From positions 124,001 to 188,000 of the forward strand of contig NZ_QLST01000004.1 of the NCBI RefSeq assembly GCF_003293845.1: a stretch of 64,000 bases of DNA, read 5' to 3'. The position numbers and the translations under genes are program-made. Positions 38,412-47,747 of this stretch are shown here, piece after piece (position 1 is the stretch's first letter; the number at the start of each line of letters is the position of its first letter). The notes under the pieces are model-generated. The model was not told the DNA's origin and did no database searches. It was given only the letters and a program-made list of their open reading frames with translations. Origin of the DNA: Flavobacterium tibetense (GTDB lineage: Bacteria > Bacteroidota > Bacteroidia > Flavobacteriales > Flavobacteriaceae).

Positions 38412-41093
38412 ATGAAAAAAACAATACTTTTATTTTCAATGTTGTTTTTTGGAATTAACTTCACTTATTCTCAAAGCAAGAATTTTTGGAGTCAATCTAT
38501 TAAACAGGATTTTCAGTTAACAACTTATGCTGAAAATGGTAATTTGCCTAGTCAATTTACAAAATTGCAGTTAGATTTAAATGCAATTGTTACAGCGTTG
38601 CAAAGCGCTCCTGATCGTTTTGAAACTAAGATTTCATCATTAGTGATATCTTTTCCAGACGCTGAAGGTAACTTTGAAGATTTCATGATGTTTGAAGCTT
38701 CAAATTTTGAAGACGAACTAAAGGCCAAATTCCCTCAAATTAACTCCTACATTGGTGTGTCTTTAAAGAATAAGGCAACGGTTTTAAGATTGAGTGTTGA
38801 TCCACGTGGTCTTAATGGTATGATTCTTAGAGGTAATGGCGTTACAGAATTTTTTACTCCAATGTCAACAGATGGTGCTATCCACGCATTTTACAAATCT
38901 GATAGAAACAAAGGGAGCAATAAAAACAAAAAACCTTTTACTTGTGCAACACCTGATGAAGAATTAAACTTCGATGAAATTAATGGTCGTCTTCAAAATG
39001 AAACAATGGCTAGTGATGGTCGTTTATTAACATTTAGAACTGCTGTTTCTTGTACTGGAGAATATGCTCAATATCATGGCGGAACTGTAGCTGGTGCAAT
39101 GGCTGCAATTAATACTACTATGACCAGAAATAATGGATTATATGAAAGAGATCTTGCAATAAGAATGGTTTTAATTGGTAATAATGATTTGGTTGTTTAT
39201 ACTAATCCCGCAACAGACCCTTATACAACGAATTATAACAATCAATTACAAACTACTTTAACAAACGTTATTGGAGAAGCAAATTATGATGTAGGTCACT
39301 TATTTGTTTTTGGTCCTGATAATGGTAATGCTGGATGTATTGGTTGTGTTTGTAATGCAGGTAAAGGAAGTGCTTTTACAGCAGCTGATCCTCCAGAAGG
39401 AGAAACTTTTGATGTTGATTACGTTGCTCACGAGTTTGGTCATCAATTTGGAGGAAGACATACGTTTTCTCATGCTAGTGAAGGGCCAAATTTCGCTCAA
39501 AAAGAAGTGGGTGGAGGAACAACTATTATGGCATATGCGGGTATTACTGCTCAAAATGCAGCTTTGGCTTCTGATGATTATTTTCACGCTGCTTCTATCC
39601 AACAAGTTCAAGCGAATATGGTAGCTAAAACTTGTCCTACATCTACTCCTATTACCCACGGTGCTCCCGTTGTGAATGCAGGTGTAAATTATACAATACC
39701 AATAAGTACTCCTTTTATGCTAACCGGTTCTGCAACTGATGTAGGTGGAGGAAGTTTAACGTATTGTTGGGAGCAATATGATACTATGACAGGTACTCAA
39801 ACTGGTGCAGCAAGTGCTGCGTCTCCAACAAAAGCATCGGGACCAAATTTCAGATCATATAGCCCAACAACAAGCCCAACTAGATATTTCCCTAATTTAA
39901 ACTCAGTTTTTAATGGTTCTACTACAACTGCGGGAAGTAATATCTTAGTTGAAGCCCTCAGTTCAGTAGCTAGAACTCTAAATTTCAGATTAACTGTTAA
40001 AGATAATGAACTAAATGGAGGTCAAACAAATTTTGCAGATATGGTCGTAACAGTTGATGGGACTAGAGGTCCTTTAACAGTTACATCTCAAAATACTGCA
40101 GGTATTTCATATGATGTGAATACTGTTCAAACGGTTTCATGGACTGTAAACAATACAAATTTAATTGCAGGCGGTGCTAATGTAGATGTTCTTATTACTA
40201 CGGATAATGGTCAAACTTGGACTACTTTATTAGCTAATACTCCAAATACAGGTTCTGCAAATGTTACTATGCCATCTGCTCCAGCGCCTTTTTGTAGGTT
40301 AATGGTTAAGGCTTCAAATAATATTTTCTTTAATGTGAATTCTCAGGTTTTTGCGGTAGGTTACACTATAACTACAACTTGTAATTCATATACTAATAAT
40401 ACAGCATTAAATATCCCTGACGGAGTCGGTGCAAATGCATCTGGACCTGTAGTTTCTAAATCTATTAATGTTACCACTCCTGATGTTACAATATCAAGCG
40501 TACGAGCTACTTTAGGAATTACTCATACTTGGATGAATGATTTGGTGATTTCACTAGAACATCCTGATGCTACTCAAGTTACATTGTTTAATAGAAACTG
40601 TGGGAATAGTAATGGAATTGCGAATTTAACATTTTCTGATGGGAACGCAGCAATTCCTGCTGCTTGTGCTGGAGTTACTGGAACTTATTCTCCAGCTACA
40701 CCACTATCCGCTTTCGGAGGAAAATCATCAATTGGTACTTGGAGATTGTTGGCTGCGGATTTCTACAATGGTGATACTGGAAATATTGGTAACTGGACAC
40801 TTGAAATTTGTACACAGCAAATTACTTTAAATAGTGATTCTTTTGAAATTAATAATTTAGCATTATATCCAAATCCGAATAACGGGTCTTTTACAATACA
40901 ATTTAGTCCTAAATCTGAAAAAGTGAATGTAATAGTTCATGATATTAGAGGGAGACAAATATTTGAAAGAAGTTATACAAATACAGGTCTTTTCAATGAG
41001 AATATTAACTTAAGCAATGTACAATCAGGAGTTTATATGGTAACTGTTTTGGATGGTGCTCAAAAACAAGTTAAAAAAATTGTAATTCAATAA
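38412..41093 (+). CDS. T9SS-secreted reprolysin-like metalloprotease with P-domain
   Basis: An 893-residue exported protease starting at ATG 38412 (MKKTILLFSMLFFG). The zinc site HEFGHQFGGRH starts at residue 340 and belongs to the M12B-like metzincins. A PKD/Ig-like segment begins PVVNAGVNYTIP. A proprotein-convertase P-domain follows, containing NIPDGVG, ITHTWMNDLVISLEHPD and GTWRLLAAD. The last ~75 residues (LALYPNPNNGSFTIQF, VHDIRGRQIFERS, KQVKKIVIQ) form a T9SS type A sorting tail. It is a tandem paralogue of the next gene. Confidence 0.9.
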   Translation: MKKTILLFSMLFFGINFTYSQSKNFWSQSIKQDFQLTTYAENGNLPSQFTKLQLDLNAIVTALQSAPDRFETKISSLVISFPDAEGNFEDFMMFEASNFEDELKAKFPQINSYIGVSLKNKATVLRLSVDPRGLNGMILRGNGVTEFFTPMSTDGAIHAFYKSDRNKGSNKNKKPFTCATPDEELNFDEINGRLQNETMASDGRLLTFRTAVSCTGEYAQYHGGTVAGAMAAINTTMTRNNGLYERDLAIRMVLIGNNDLVVYTNPATDPYTTNYNNQLQTTLTNVIGEANYDVGHLFVFGPDNGNAGCIGCVCNAGKGSAFTAADPPEGETFDVDYVAHEFGHQFGGRHTFSHASEGPNFAQKEVGGGTTIMAYAGITAQNAALASDDYFHAASIQQVQANMVAKTCPTSTPITHGAPVVNAGVNYTIPISTPFMLTGSATDVGGGSLTYCWEQYDTMTGTQTGAASAASPTKASGPNFRSYSPTTSPTRYFPNLNSVFNGSTTTAGSNILVEALSSVARTLNFRLTVKDNELNGGQTNFADMVVTVDGTRGPLTVTSQNTAGISYDVNTVQTVSWTVNNTNLIAGGANVDVLITTDNGQTWTTLLANTPNTGSANVTMPSAPAPFCRLMVKASNNIFFNVNSQVFAVGYTITTTCNSYTNNTALNIPDGVGANASGPVVSKSINVTTPDVTISSVRATLGITHTWMNDLVISLEHPDATQVTLFNRNCGNSNGIANLTFSDGNAAIPAACAGVTGTYSPATPLSAFGGKSSIGTWRLLAADFYNGDTGNIGNWTLEICTQQITLNSDSFEINNLALYPNPNNGSFTIQFSPKSEKVNVIVHDIRGRQIFERSYTNTGLFNENINLSNVQSGVYMVTVLDGAQKQVKKIVIQ

Positions 41094-41114
41094 ATTTTTT
41101 CAACAATTTTTACG

Positions 41115-41145
41115 AAAAAGCTAGACATTTGTCTAGCTTTTTTAT
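41115..41145 (+). terminator. Terminator between the tandem reprolysin-like genes
   Basis: AAAGCTAGAC (41117-41126) and GTCTAGCTTT (41131-41140) form a perfect 10-bp stem with a 4-nt loop, followed by T. Confidence 0.8.
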
Positions 41146-41179
41146 AATTGACAATTAATTTCCCCAAATAACATTTATT

Positions 41180-43849
41180 ATGAAAAAAATTACATTATTA
41201 TTGATAATTCTGTCGCTAAACTTAGGGTTTGGCCAACAGGGTTATTGGGTAAAAACTGACGAGGCTAAGCTTGCTTCGAAGGAAAAGTTTGAAAGAGCAA
41301 CTAATCCCTCTAAAGCCCAACTTTACAACTTGAATTTTCAATTGTTCAAGAATTTATTGGTAAATGCGCCAATGGAAAATCCAGAATTGCAATCAGATTT
41401 AATTTTACAATTTCCCGATTTTAATGGAAATTTATCTAGATTTAAAGTTTTTGAAGCCCCTGTCATGGAAAAGGAGCTAATGGATAAATTCCCTTCTATT
41501 AAATCGTATTCAGCTCAAGGTATAGACGACAAGTCTGCAACATTGCGTTTTAGTGTGACTAACTTTGGTTTACACGTGATGTCGCTTTCGGGTGGTTTAG
41601 GAACTTACTATATCGATACTTATACCAAAGATTTAAATAATTATATTGTATACAGCAGAAAAGACATTCAACCAGCTCGACAGTTTGGTTGTTTAGTTCA
41701 AGACGAAGAGTCAATGTCGGTTGATGCTGGAAGATTTGACAATCAAGAAATGGTTAACGATGGTAATTTAAGACAATACCGTTTAGCTGTGGCATGTACT
41801 AATGAATATTCAGTGTATCACCTTAATGCTGCAGGTGTTCCTTTGACAGATCCAGAAAATATTAAAAAAGCTACTGTAATTTCTGCAATAGTAGTTAGTT
41901 TAACAAGATTAAATGGAATCTATGAAAGGGACATGGCGGTTAGAATGAATTTGATAGCTAGCAATGATGCTATTGTGTTTGTTGATCCTTCAGTTGATGA
42001 TGGTCTAACAAATAACAATGCTGGCACTTTGATTAATGAAGTACAAGCAGTTATTGACGGAGCCATTAGTTCTGCAAACTATGATATGGGCCATGTTTTT
42101 TGTACAACAGACTCTGGAGTTGCTCAATTAGGATCAGTTTGTAATAATACTGGTAAAGCCCGAGGAGTTACAGGTCAACCAAATCCTGTTGGAGATCCAT
42201 TTGATGTAGATTATGTAGCTCACGAAATGGGACATCAATTTGGAGCTAATCATACACAAAACAACAACTGTAACCGTTCAGGTGCTTCTGCTTTTGAACC
42301 AGGAAGCGCAAGTACAATTTTAGGGTATGCTGGAATTTGTGCTCCTAATGTACAAAACAATTCTGATGCTTATTTTCATTCTAGAAGTATATTAGAAATG
42401 ACTAATTTTGTCTTAAGCGCTTCAGCTAACTGTAGACAACTTAGTGCTTCAGGAAATACAGCTCCAGTAGTAAACGCTGGTCCAAATTATACTATTCCAA
42501 ATGGAACAGCTTTCCGATTGACAGGTTCTGCTACAGATGCTAATGGTGATGCATTAACGTATTGTTGGGAACAATATAACAATAATGTTAGTACACAACC
42601 ACCATTAACCACTGCTACTACTGGTCCAAATTTTCGTTCGGTGACACCTTCAAGTTCTCCTACACGATATTTTCCAAGATTTCAAGATGTGTTAAATGGA
42701 AATTTAGCACCAACATGGGAAGTTGTGCCCACAGTTGCAAGAACAATGACTTTTGCATTAACGGTAAGAGATAACCGCGCTGGTGCAGGTATGACAAATA
42801 GAGCAGATATGACTGTCACAACTGCTGCAGTTGGACCGTTTCGAGTTACTAGCCCAACTTTGAATGCTTCATTAGATACAGGTTCAATACAAACCATAAC
42901 TTGGGATGTTGCAGGAACTACTGCAAATGGTATTAATACAGCTAATGTTAATATTTTAATTTCTACAGATGGCGGAACAACTTTTACCACATTACTAGCT
43001 AATACGCCTAATGATGGTACTCAAGATGTAACTATGCCAGCAACACCTGCTGTGAATTGTAGAATTCTTATTGAAGCTGTTGGTAATATTTTTTATGCAG
43101 TTTCACCAAATTTTGCATTAGGCTACACAGTGGTTACACAATGTGACACTTACACAAACTCAACAGTACTTAATATCCCTGATGGAACAGGGGAAAATGT
43201 TTATGGAGCAGTTGTTTCAAATACCATTAATGTTCCTGCAACAGGAAATATTTCACAAGTTAGAATTGGATTAAATGTAACTCATACATATCCTCAGGAT
43301 TTACAAATTGCTATTAATCATCCTGATGTTACTCAGGTTATGGTATGGAATAGAGCTTGTGGTGCCAATGATAACTTTAATGTTACCTTAGAGGATGGCG
43401 CTCCAGCTTTTACTTGTGTTGCAAACATGACAGGGACATTTGCTCCTTCGGCTCCTTTGTCTGCATACAATGGAAAACCATCAAACGGAATATGGACTCT
43501 TTTAGCAAGAGATGGATATATTGGAGATACGGGTAGTATTAATTCTTGGTTTGTAGAAGTTTGTAGAGAAACAGTTACCTTATCATCGACTAGCGTTACC
43601 TTAAATGATTTTGTGATTTATCCAAACCCTAACAGTGGTAACTTTAATGTGCAGTTCTCTTCTAATTCAGGGAATGAAATTAAAGTATTGGTTCACGATA
43701 TTAGAGGAAGACAAATCTTTGAAAGAAGTTTTAATAATTCGGGTCTTTTCAATGAGAATATTAACTTAAGCAATGTGCAATCAGGTATCTATATGGTAAC
43801 TGTTCTCGACGGAGCTCAAAAACAAGTTAAAAAGATTGTTGTTGAATAG
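41180..43849 (+). CDS. T9SS-secreted reprolysin-like metalloprotease with P-domain (paralogue)
   Basis: An 889-residue exported protease, signal peptide LLLIILSLNLGFGQ. The zinc site HEMGHQFGANH starts at residue 348. The layout copies the upstream gene: PVVNAGPNYTIPNGTAF, an Ig-like segment, a P-domain (NIPDGTGENVYGAVV, NVTHTYPQDLQIAINHPD) and a type A tail (FVIYPNPNSGNFNVQF, VHDIRGRQIFERS, KQVKKIVVE). The last ~60 residues are almost identical between the two, so duplication or gene conversion is likely. It has its own terminator and probably its own promoter. Confidence 0.9.
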   Translation: MKKITLLLIILSLNLGFGQQGYWVKTDEAKLASKEKFERATNPSKAQLYNLNFQLFKNLLVNAPMENPELQSDLILQFPDFNGNLSRFKVFEAPVMEKELMDKFPSIKSYSAQGIDDKSATLRFSVTNFGLHVMSLSGGLGTYYIDTYTKDLNNYIVYSRKDIQPARQFGCLVQDEESMSVDAGRFDNQEMVNDGNLRQYRLAVACTNEYSVYHLNAAGVPLTDPENIKKATVISAIVVSLTRLNGIYERDMAVRMNLIASNDAIVFVDPSVDDGLTNNNAGTLINEVQAVIDGAISSANYDMGHVFCTTDSGVAQLGSVCNNTGKARGVTGQPNPVGDPFDVDYVAHEMGHQFGANHTQNNNCNRSGASAFEPGSASTILGYAGICAPNVQNNSDAYFHSRSILEMTNFVLSASANCRQLSASGNTAPVVNAGPNYTIPNGTAFRLTGSATDANGDALTYCWEQYNNNVSTQPPLTTATTGPNFRSVTPSSSPTRYFPRFQDVLNGNLAPTWEVVPTVARTMTFALTVRDNRAGAGMTNRADMTVTTAAVGPFRVTSPTLNASLDTGSIQTITWDVAGTTANGINTANVNILISTDGGTTFTTLLANTPNDGTQDVTMPATPAVNCRILIEAVGNIFYAVSPNFALGYTVVTQCDTYTNSTVLNIPDGTGENVYGAVVSNTINVPATGNISQVRIGLNVTHTYPQDLQIAINHPDVTQVMVWNRACGANDNFNVTLEDGAPAFTCVANMTGTFAPSAPLSAYNGKPSNGIWTLLARDGYIGDTGSINSWFVEVCRETVTLSSTSVTLNDFVIYPNPNSGNFNVQFSSNSGNEIKVLVHDIRGRQIFERSFNNSGLFNENINLSNVQSGIYMVTVLDGAQKQVKKIVVE

Positions 43850-43869
43850 TCGTTATTAAATACATAATA

Positions 43870-43903
43870 CTAAAAGTGCTGGCATTGCCAGCACTTTTTT
43901 ATT
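43870..43903. terminator. Bidirectional terminator
   Basis: AAAAGTGCTGGC (43872-43883) and GCCAGCACTTTT (43887-43898) form a 12-bp stem with a 3-nt loop. A- and T-rich flanks on both sides fit the convergent gene pair. Confidence 0.8.
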
Positions 43904-44420
43904 TTACAGAAAAACGAATTGTCTTAAGTTTTTGATCAGTATTTTGAATTTCAAACGATAATTGAATAGTGTTTAATTCGTTTTCTTTGGTAAAGACTAA
44001 TTGTCCACTTGTTATTTTGTAAACCCCAGCTTGTCCTCTACAAAAGCATTGTTTGTCAAACAACATTTTAACATTTTGTAGATTTTCATCTTTTAAGTTA
44101 AGTTCTTTCGAATTGTTTTCTATTTCAAATAAAATGGTTTCAGAATAATGATTGTCAACTAAAGTGGAATCAGTGTGCTTTTTATATTCGTAGCTAATAA
44201 CTGAAGTGTTTTTGTTTTCAGTCAAACGATAATATAGGGCTCCTGTTTCATCAACTTCAATCTGTAATTGTTGGTTTCTGAAAATTTTTGGAGTACAAAC
44301 ACCATCTTCAGGACAAATTGATTTTGCTTCCTCTTTCATTGGCTCTTTACTTGCATTATTATAATTGGCACACCCAAAACCTAACGCAGTGATAAAAGTT
44401 AATAGTAGAATTTTTTTCAT
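43899..44420 (-). CDS. Lipoprotein of unknown function
   Basis: A 173-residue protein with signal peptide and lipobox (ITALGFGCAN). Four further cysteines occur in CPEDGVC and CFCRG, which could form disulfides or bind a metal. The remainder is beta-rich with no motif I recognise. It is convergent with the second reprolysin-like gene and shares the terminator region. It lies 28 bp downstream of pth and may be co-transcribed with it. Confidence 0.65.
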   Translation of the reverse strand: MKKILLLTFITALGFGCANYNNASKEPMKEEAKSICPEDGVCTPKIFRNQQLQIEVDETGALYYRLTENKNTSVISYEYKKHTDSTLVDNHYSETILFEIENNSKELNLKDENLQNVKMLFDKQCFCRGQAGVYKITSGQLVFTKENELNTIQLSFEIQNTDQKLKTIRFSVK

Positions 44421-44448
44421 AAAAAGTTAAGTTTCAAAAATGATACCA

Positions 44449-45069
44449 TCATTTCCCATTAAATGCATTCATTGTGTTTGCTAATCCAGCTAGAGCAAAA
44501 GATTTGATCACTTCTGAGGCTATTTCTAGGCGCTCTTTAAGCTTTTCTTTCTCTTCTTCACCCCATTCGCCCAAGACGTAATTGACTTGCTGTCCTTTTT
44601 TAAAAGCATCACTTATACCAAAACGAAATCGCGCATATTCTGTAGTGTTTAAGACCAACTGAATATTTTTTAACCCATTATGGCCACCATCACTTCCTTT
44701 AGCTTTGATTCGAATGGTTCCAAAAGCTAAATTTAAATCATCGGTAATCACTAATAAATTTTCCTTTGGAATATTTTCTTTTTCTAACCAATAATGAATT
44801 GCTTTGCCACTTAAATTCATGTAGGTATTGGGTTTAAGTAAAAGAATTGAACGTCCTTTTACTTTTAGTTCTGATATTTCACCAAGTTTAGCCGTTTCAA
44901 ATGAAATACCTTCTTTTCTAGCTATATAATCCAAAATTTTAAAACCAATATTATGACGTGTATTCACATATTCAGCTCCAATGTTGCCTAAACCAACAAT
45001 CAAGAATTTTTTCATAGTTTGTTTTGTGTTGTCTGTTTCCTTGTTAAATAAATGTTTCCACCATTTCAT
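44449..45069 (-). CDS. pth: Peptidyl-tRNA hydrolase
   Basis: A 206-residue protein containing FLIVGLGNIGAEY, NTRHNIGF (catalytic His), KPNTYMNLSGKA and VITDDLNLAFG (Asp), which define bacterial Pth. It recycles peptidyl-tRNA released from stalled ribosomes. The start is uncertain: ATG 45069 adds an 18-residue polar extension, while ATG 45015 (MKKFLIVGLG) gives the usual bacterial length of 188. It lies downstream of prs and rplY/ctc, a grouping also known in other bacteria, but a terminator separates it from rplY. Confidence 0.95.
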   Translation of the reverse strand: MKWWKHLFNKETDNTKQTMKKFLIVGLGNIGAEYVNTRHNIGFKILDYIARKEGISFETAKLGEISELKVKGRSILLLKPNTYMNLSGKAIHYWLEKENIPKENLLVITDDLNLAFGTIRIKAKGSDGGHNGLKNIQLVLNTTEYARFRFGISDAFKKGQQVNYVLGEWGEEEKEKLKERLEIASEVIKSFALAGLANTMNAFNGK

Positions 45070-45121
45070 TCTGTAAAAGTACGGTAACTCACTTAATTAG
45101 AAAAATATTGAATTCATTTCA

Positions 45122-45152
45122 ATAAAAAAGCACCAGTGTTGACTGGTGCTCT
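45122..45152 (-). terminator. Terminator of rplY/ctc
   Basis: On the minus strand AGCACCAGT pairs with ACTGGTGCT (45129-45137, 45142-45150), followed by T6. Confidence 0.8.
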
Positions 45153-45172
45153 TTTGGTATGTGGTAAAGAAA

Positions 45173-45781
45173 TTATTTTTTCTTTTTTCCTGCGTCTTTT
45201 GCAGCTTTTGCAGCCTCTTGAGCAGCTTTCATTGCCGCACGAGAAATTCTCACTTGACACACTACTGTGTTGTCTGGGTGCATTAGTTTGAAGTTGTTTG
45301 TAGGGATTTTAGTCACATACAATTTGTTACCCATTTCTAATGGAGTAATGTTAGCTTCAACAAAATCAGGTAAGTTTTTAGGTAAAGCTTTTACTTTCAA
45401 ACGACGTTGGTTTAAACGTAAAACACCTCCTAATAAAACACCAGGTGAAGTACCCGTAACTTTCACAGGAACTTCCATAACAATTTCTTTTTCATCGTTT
45501 AATTGGAAGAAATCGATATGTAAAATTTTGTCAGAAACTGGGTGAAATTGGATATCTTGTAAGATACAATCTACTTTTTTACCACTTTCTAATTCAATTA
45601 CAACAGTATGAGCGTTTGGAGTATACACCAAGTCTTTAAATGCTCTTTCATCTGCTGCAAAATGTACTGGTTGATTTCCTCCGTAAATAACGCAAGGAAC
45701 CATTCCAGCATCACGTACGGCTTTAGTTGCCTTTTTGCCTACGTTTTCTCTTTCTGATCCTTTAATCGTAATTGATTTCAT
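45173..45781 (-). CDS. rplY: 50S ribosomal protein L25/general stress protein Ctc
   Basis: A 202-residue TL5/CTC-type L25 with two domains. The N-terminal 5S rRNA-binding domain has [15 protein letters not shown] and [18 protein letters not shown]. The C-terminal beta domain has [17 protein letters not shown]. It ends with an Ala/Lys-rich tail ([13 protein letters not shown]). It binds 5S rRNA in the large subunit. It follows prs by 51 bp, the order known from Bacillus (prs-ctc). Confidence 0.95.
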   Translation of the reverse strand: MKSITIKGSERENVGKKATKAVRDAGMVPCVIYGGNQPVHFAADERAFKDLVYTPNAHTVVIELESGKKVDCILQDIQFHPVSDKILHIDFFQLNDEKEIVMEVPVKVTGTSPGVLLGGVLRLNQRRLKVKALPKNLPDFVEANITPLEMGNKLYVTKIPTNNFKLMHPDNTVVCQVRISRAAMKAAQEAAKAAKDAGKKKK

Positions 45782-45832
45782 TTGTAAATATATATAATTA
45801 ATAAAAATTCTCTTTTTGGTTCAAAAAACGGT

Positions 45833-46774
45833 TTACATTAAAAATTTACCGCTAATTGAATTGTTGTTTTGTACCATGTGCATCACTTCTGCAAATAATG
45901 GGGCACAACTTACCACTTTTATTTTTTTTGATTCTTTCTTTAACGGAATAGAATCGGTAACGATTAATTCTACTAATTTAGAATTTTCAATCTTTTCGTA
46001 AGCCTCGCCAGATAATATTGGATGTGTACAGATCGCTCTAACACTCAATGCTCCTTTTTCCATCATTACATCGGCTGCTTTTGCTAATGTTCCACCGGTG
46101 TCAATCATATCGTCCACTAAAACAACATGTCTTCCTGTAACTTCTCCAATCAACTCCATAGTGTCAATTACATTAGCTTTTTTTCTTTGCTTGTAACAGA
46201 TTACTACATCCGATTCTAAAAATTTAGAATAGGCATAAGCTCTTTTAGAACCACCCATATCTGGTGATGCGATAGTTAAATTTTCTAAATTTAAACTTTT
46301 CACATACGGCAAAAAGATAGTCGATGCAAACAAGTGGTCAACTGGTTTTTCGAAAAAGCCTTGGATTTGATCGGCGTGTAAATCCATAGTCATGATTCGA
46401 GTGGCTCCAGCAGTTTCCAATAATTTTGCAACTAATTTCGCTCCTATTGGTACTCTTGGTTTGTCTTTTCTGTCTTGTCTTGCCCAGCCAAAATAAGGAA
46501 TTACCGCGGTAATATGTCTGGCAGAAGCTCTTTTAGCAGCATCTATCATCAATAAAAGTTCCATTAGGTTGTCGGCACTTGGAAAAGTGGAACAAACTAG
46601 AAACACGCGTAAACCTCTAATTGATTCTTCAAAAGAAGGTTGAAATTCACCGTCACTATAAGTTGAGAACGTAACTTTACCTAGCGGAACGCCATACTTT
46701 TCAGCAATTTGTTCGGCTAAATACACACTTTGAGAACATGCAAAAATTTTTGCTTCTGGCTCTTTGTATGACAT
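45833..46774 (-). CDS. prs: Ribose-phosphate pyrophosphokinase
   Basis: The 313-residue PRPP synthetase. FSDGEFQ-like YSDGEFQPSFEESIRG, the substrate loop YFGWARQDRKDKPR, TMDLHADQIQGFF and the PRPP-binding VLVDDMIDTGGTL are all present. It makes PRPP from ribose 5-phosphate and ATP for nucleotide, histidine and tryptophan synthesis. It is the first gene of the prs-rplY unit; a TAAATTTG-like -7 box lies upstream on the minus strand (46827-46834). Confidence 0.97.
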   Translation of the reverse strand: MSYKEPEAKIFACSQSVYLAEQIAEKYGVPLGKVTFSTYSDGEFQPSFEESIRGLRVFLVCSTFPSADNLMELLLMIDAAKRASARHITAVIPYFGWARQDRKDKPRVPIGAKLVAKLLETAGATRIMTMDLHADQIQGFFEKPVDHLFASTIFLPYVKSLNLENLTIASPDMGGSKRAYAYSKFLESDVVICYKQRKKANVIDTMELIGEVTGRHVVLVDDMIDTGGTLAKAADVMMEKGALSVRAICTHPILSGEAYEKIENSKLVELIVTDSIPLKKESKKIKVVSCAPLFAEVMHMVQNNNSISGKFLM

Positions 46775-46879
46775 TTTAATTTATTGTTTAGTAGTTAGTT
46801 AGTGTTGTGTTGTTGTAAATAGGGTGCAAATTTAGAAATTAATTTCGACTCTGAAAGCAATTTTTCAAGTATTTTAGTT

Positions 46880-46907
46880 TTGTTTTTTAAAATTTTAATT
46901 ACATTTG
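46880..46907 (+). promoter_or_regulatory. Promoter of tRNA-Leu
   Basis: TACATTTG at 46900-46907 is a perfect -7 box. TTG at 46880-46882 lies 17 bp upstream, shorter than the usual 20. Confidence 0.5.
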
Positions 46908-46935
46908 CACTCGCTTACTGAGAGAATCAATAGCA

Positions 46936-47015
46936 GCCCGGATGGCGGAATTGGTAGACGCGCACGACTCAAACTCGTGTACTTAGGTGTGTGGGTTCGA
47001 TTCCCACTCCGGGTA
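46936..47015 (+). tRNA. tRNA-Leu (anticodon CAA)
   Basis: Acceptor arms GCCCGGA and TCCGGGT pair with one G-U. The anticodon stem is CACGA/TCGTG with loop CTCAAAC, giving CAA. The T arm is GTGGG-TTCGATT-CCCAC. Discriminator A; CCA is not encoded. It has a leucine-type variable region. Confidence 0.93.
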
Positions 47016-47021
47016 CTTCAT

Positions 47022-47066
47022 AAATCCTTAATTAACTGACTACAGTTAATTAAGGATTTTTTATTT
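47022..47066 (+). terminator. Terminator of tRNA-Leu
   Basis: A perfect 17-bp stem (47022-47038 with 47043-47059), tetraloop ACTA, followed by a T-rich tract. Confidence 0.85.
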
Positions 47067-47128
47067 ATATTTAGCCAACATTTTGCCGAAAAATCATTCT
47101 GATTCGATTTTAAAATTCTAACTTTTAT

Positions 47129-47704
47129 ATGAAACTAAAATTTTTAATACTTCTCCCTTTATTCACTCTTCTAGTTAGTTGCAAAACGGATGAAAGTGGT
47201 TTGTCAAGAATAGAGAAAAAAATTCTAAAAGAATGTTATAAGACCGTTATTGAATCTGCTCCTTATTTAATAGACAGCGCGTATGTTGTAAATCCTTATT
47301 TTGGTTCTTTTGAATTTAATAAACATATTGCCAATTACTCTAATAACAGCAGAGATAAATATAATGTCGAAAAGTTAGAAAAAGTAGGATTAAATGAGGA
47401 AGAATTTAACTTTTTACAAAAAGAGATTAATAAAAGATTTCAAAACAAGAGAAATCCCTATTTAGAAACGCTATCCAAGCATAGAAAAAGTAAAAGAATC
47501 ATCACTTTTTCTGGAATTAGTGAAAAAATAATATATGTAGAATACATTACTTATTTGGAAGAAATAGATTTGGATGAATTTAAAAACAAACTAATTAGTA
47601 TTGATGATAAAAAAATTAAGGATATAATTGCATTAGTTTTTATTTTGGAAGGAAACAATATTAAAGAATATATAGTTGATGGTGGTATTGTTTTTGAAAG
47701 GTAA
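47129..47704 (+). CDS. Small lipoprotein of unknown function
   Basis: A 191-residue protein not recognised. It has a signal peptide with a lipobox (LFTLLVSCKTD), then a mostly polar, Lys/Asn/Glu-rich body and no visible catalytic motif. Base composition is more AT-rich than the core genes. It is followed 43 bp later by another small lipoprotein gene of similar style; the two may be co-transcribed. Confidence 0.65.
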   Translation: MKLKFLILLPLFTLLVSCKTDESGLSRIEKKILKECYKTVIESAPYLIDSAYVVNPYFGSFEFNKHIANYSNNSRDKYNVEKLEKVGLNEEEFNFLQKEINKRFQNKRNPYLETLSKHRKSKRIITFSGISEKIIYVEYITYLEEIDLDEFKNKLISIDDKKIKDIIALVFILEGNNIKEYIVDGGIVFER

Positions 47705-47747
47705 TAGTATTTTCATTTTTTATAAATAACAATTATTCATTTGTTTT

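Noticed and set aside
39300-39659. 119-codon antisense frame inside the first reprolysin-like gene
   Set aside because: It overlaps the zinc-site region of a convincing protease frame and encodes low-complexity Ser/Ile-rich text without a domain.
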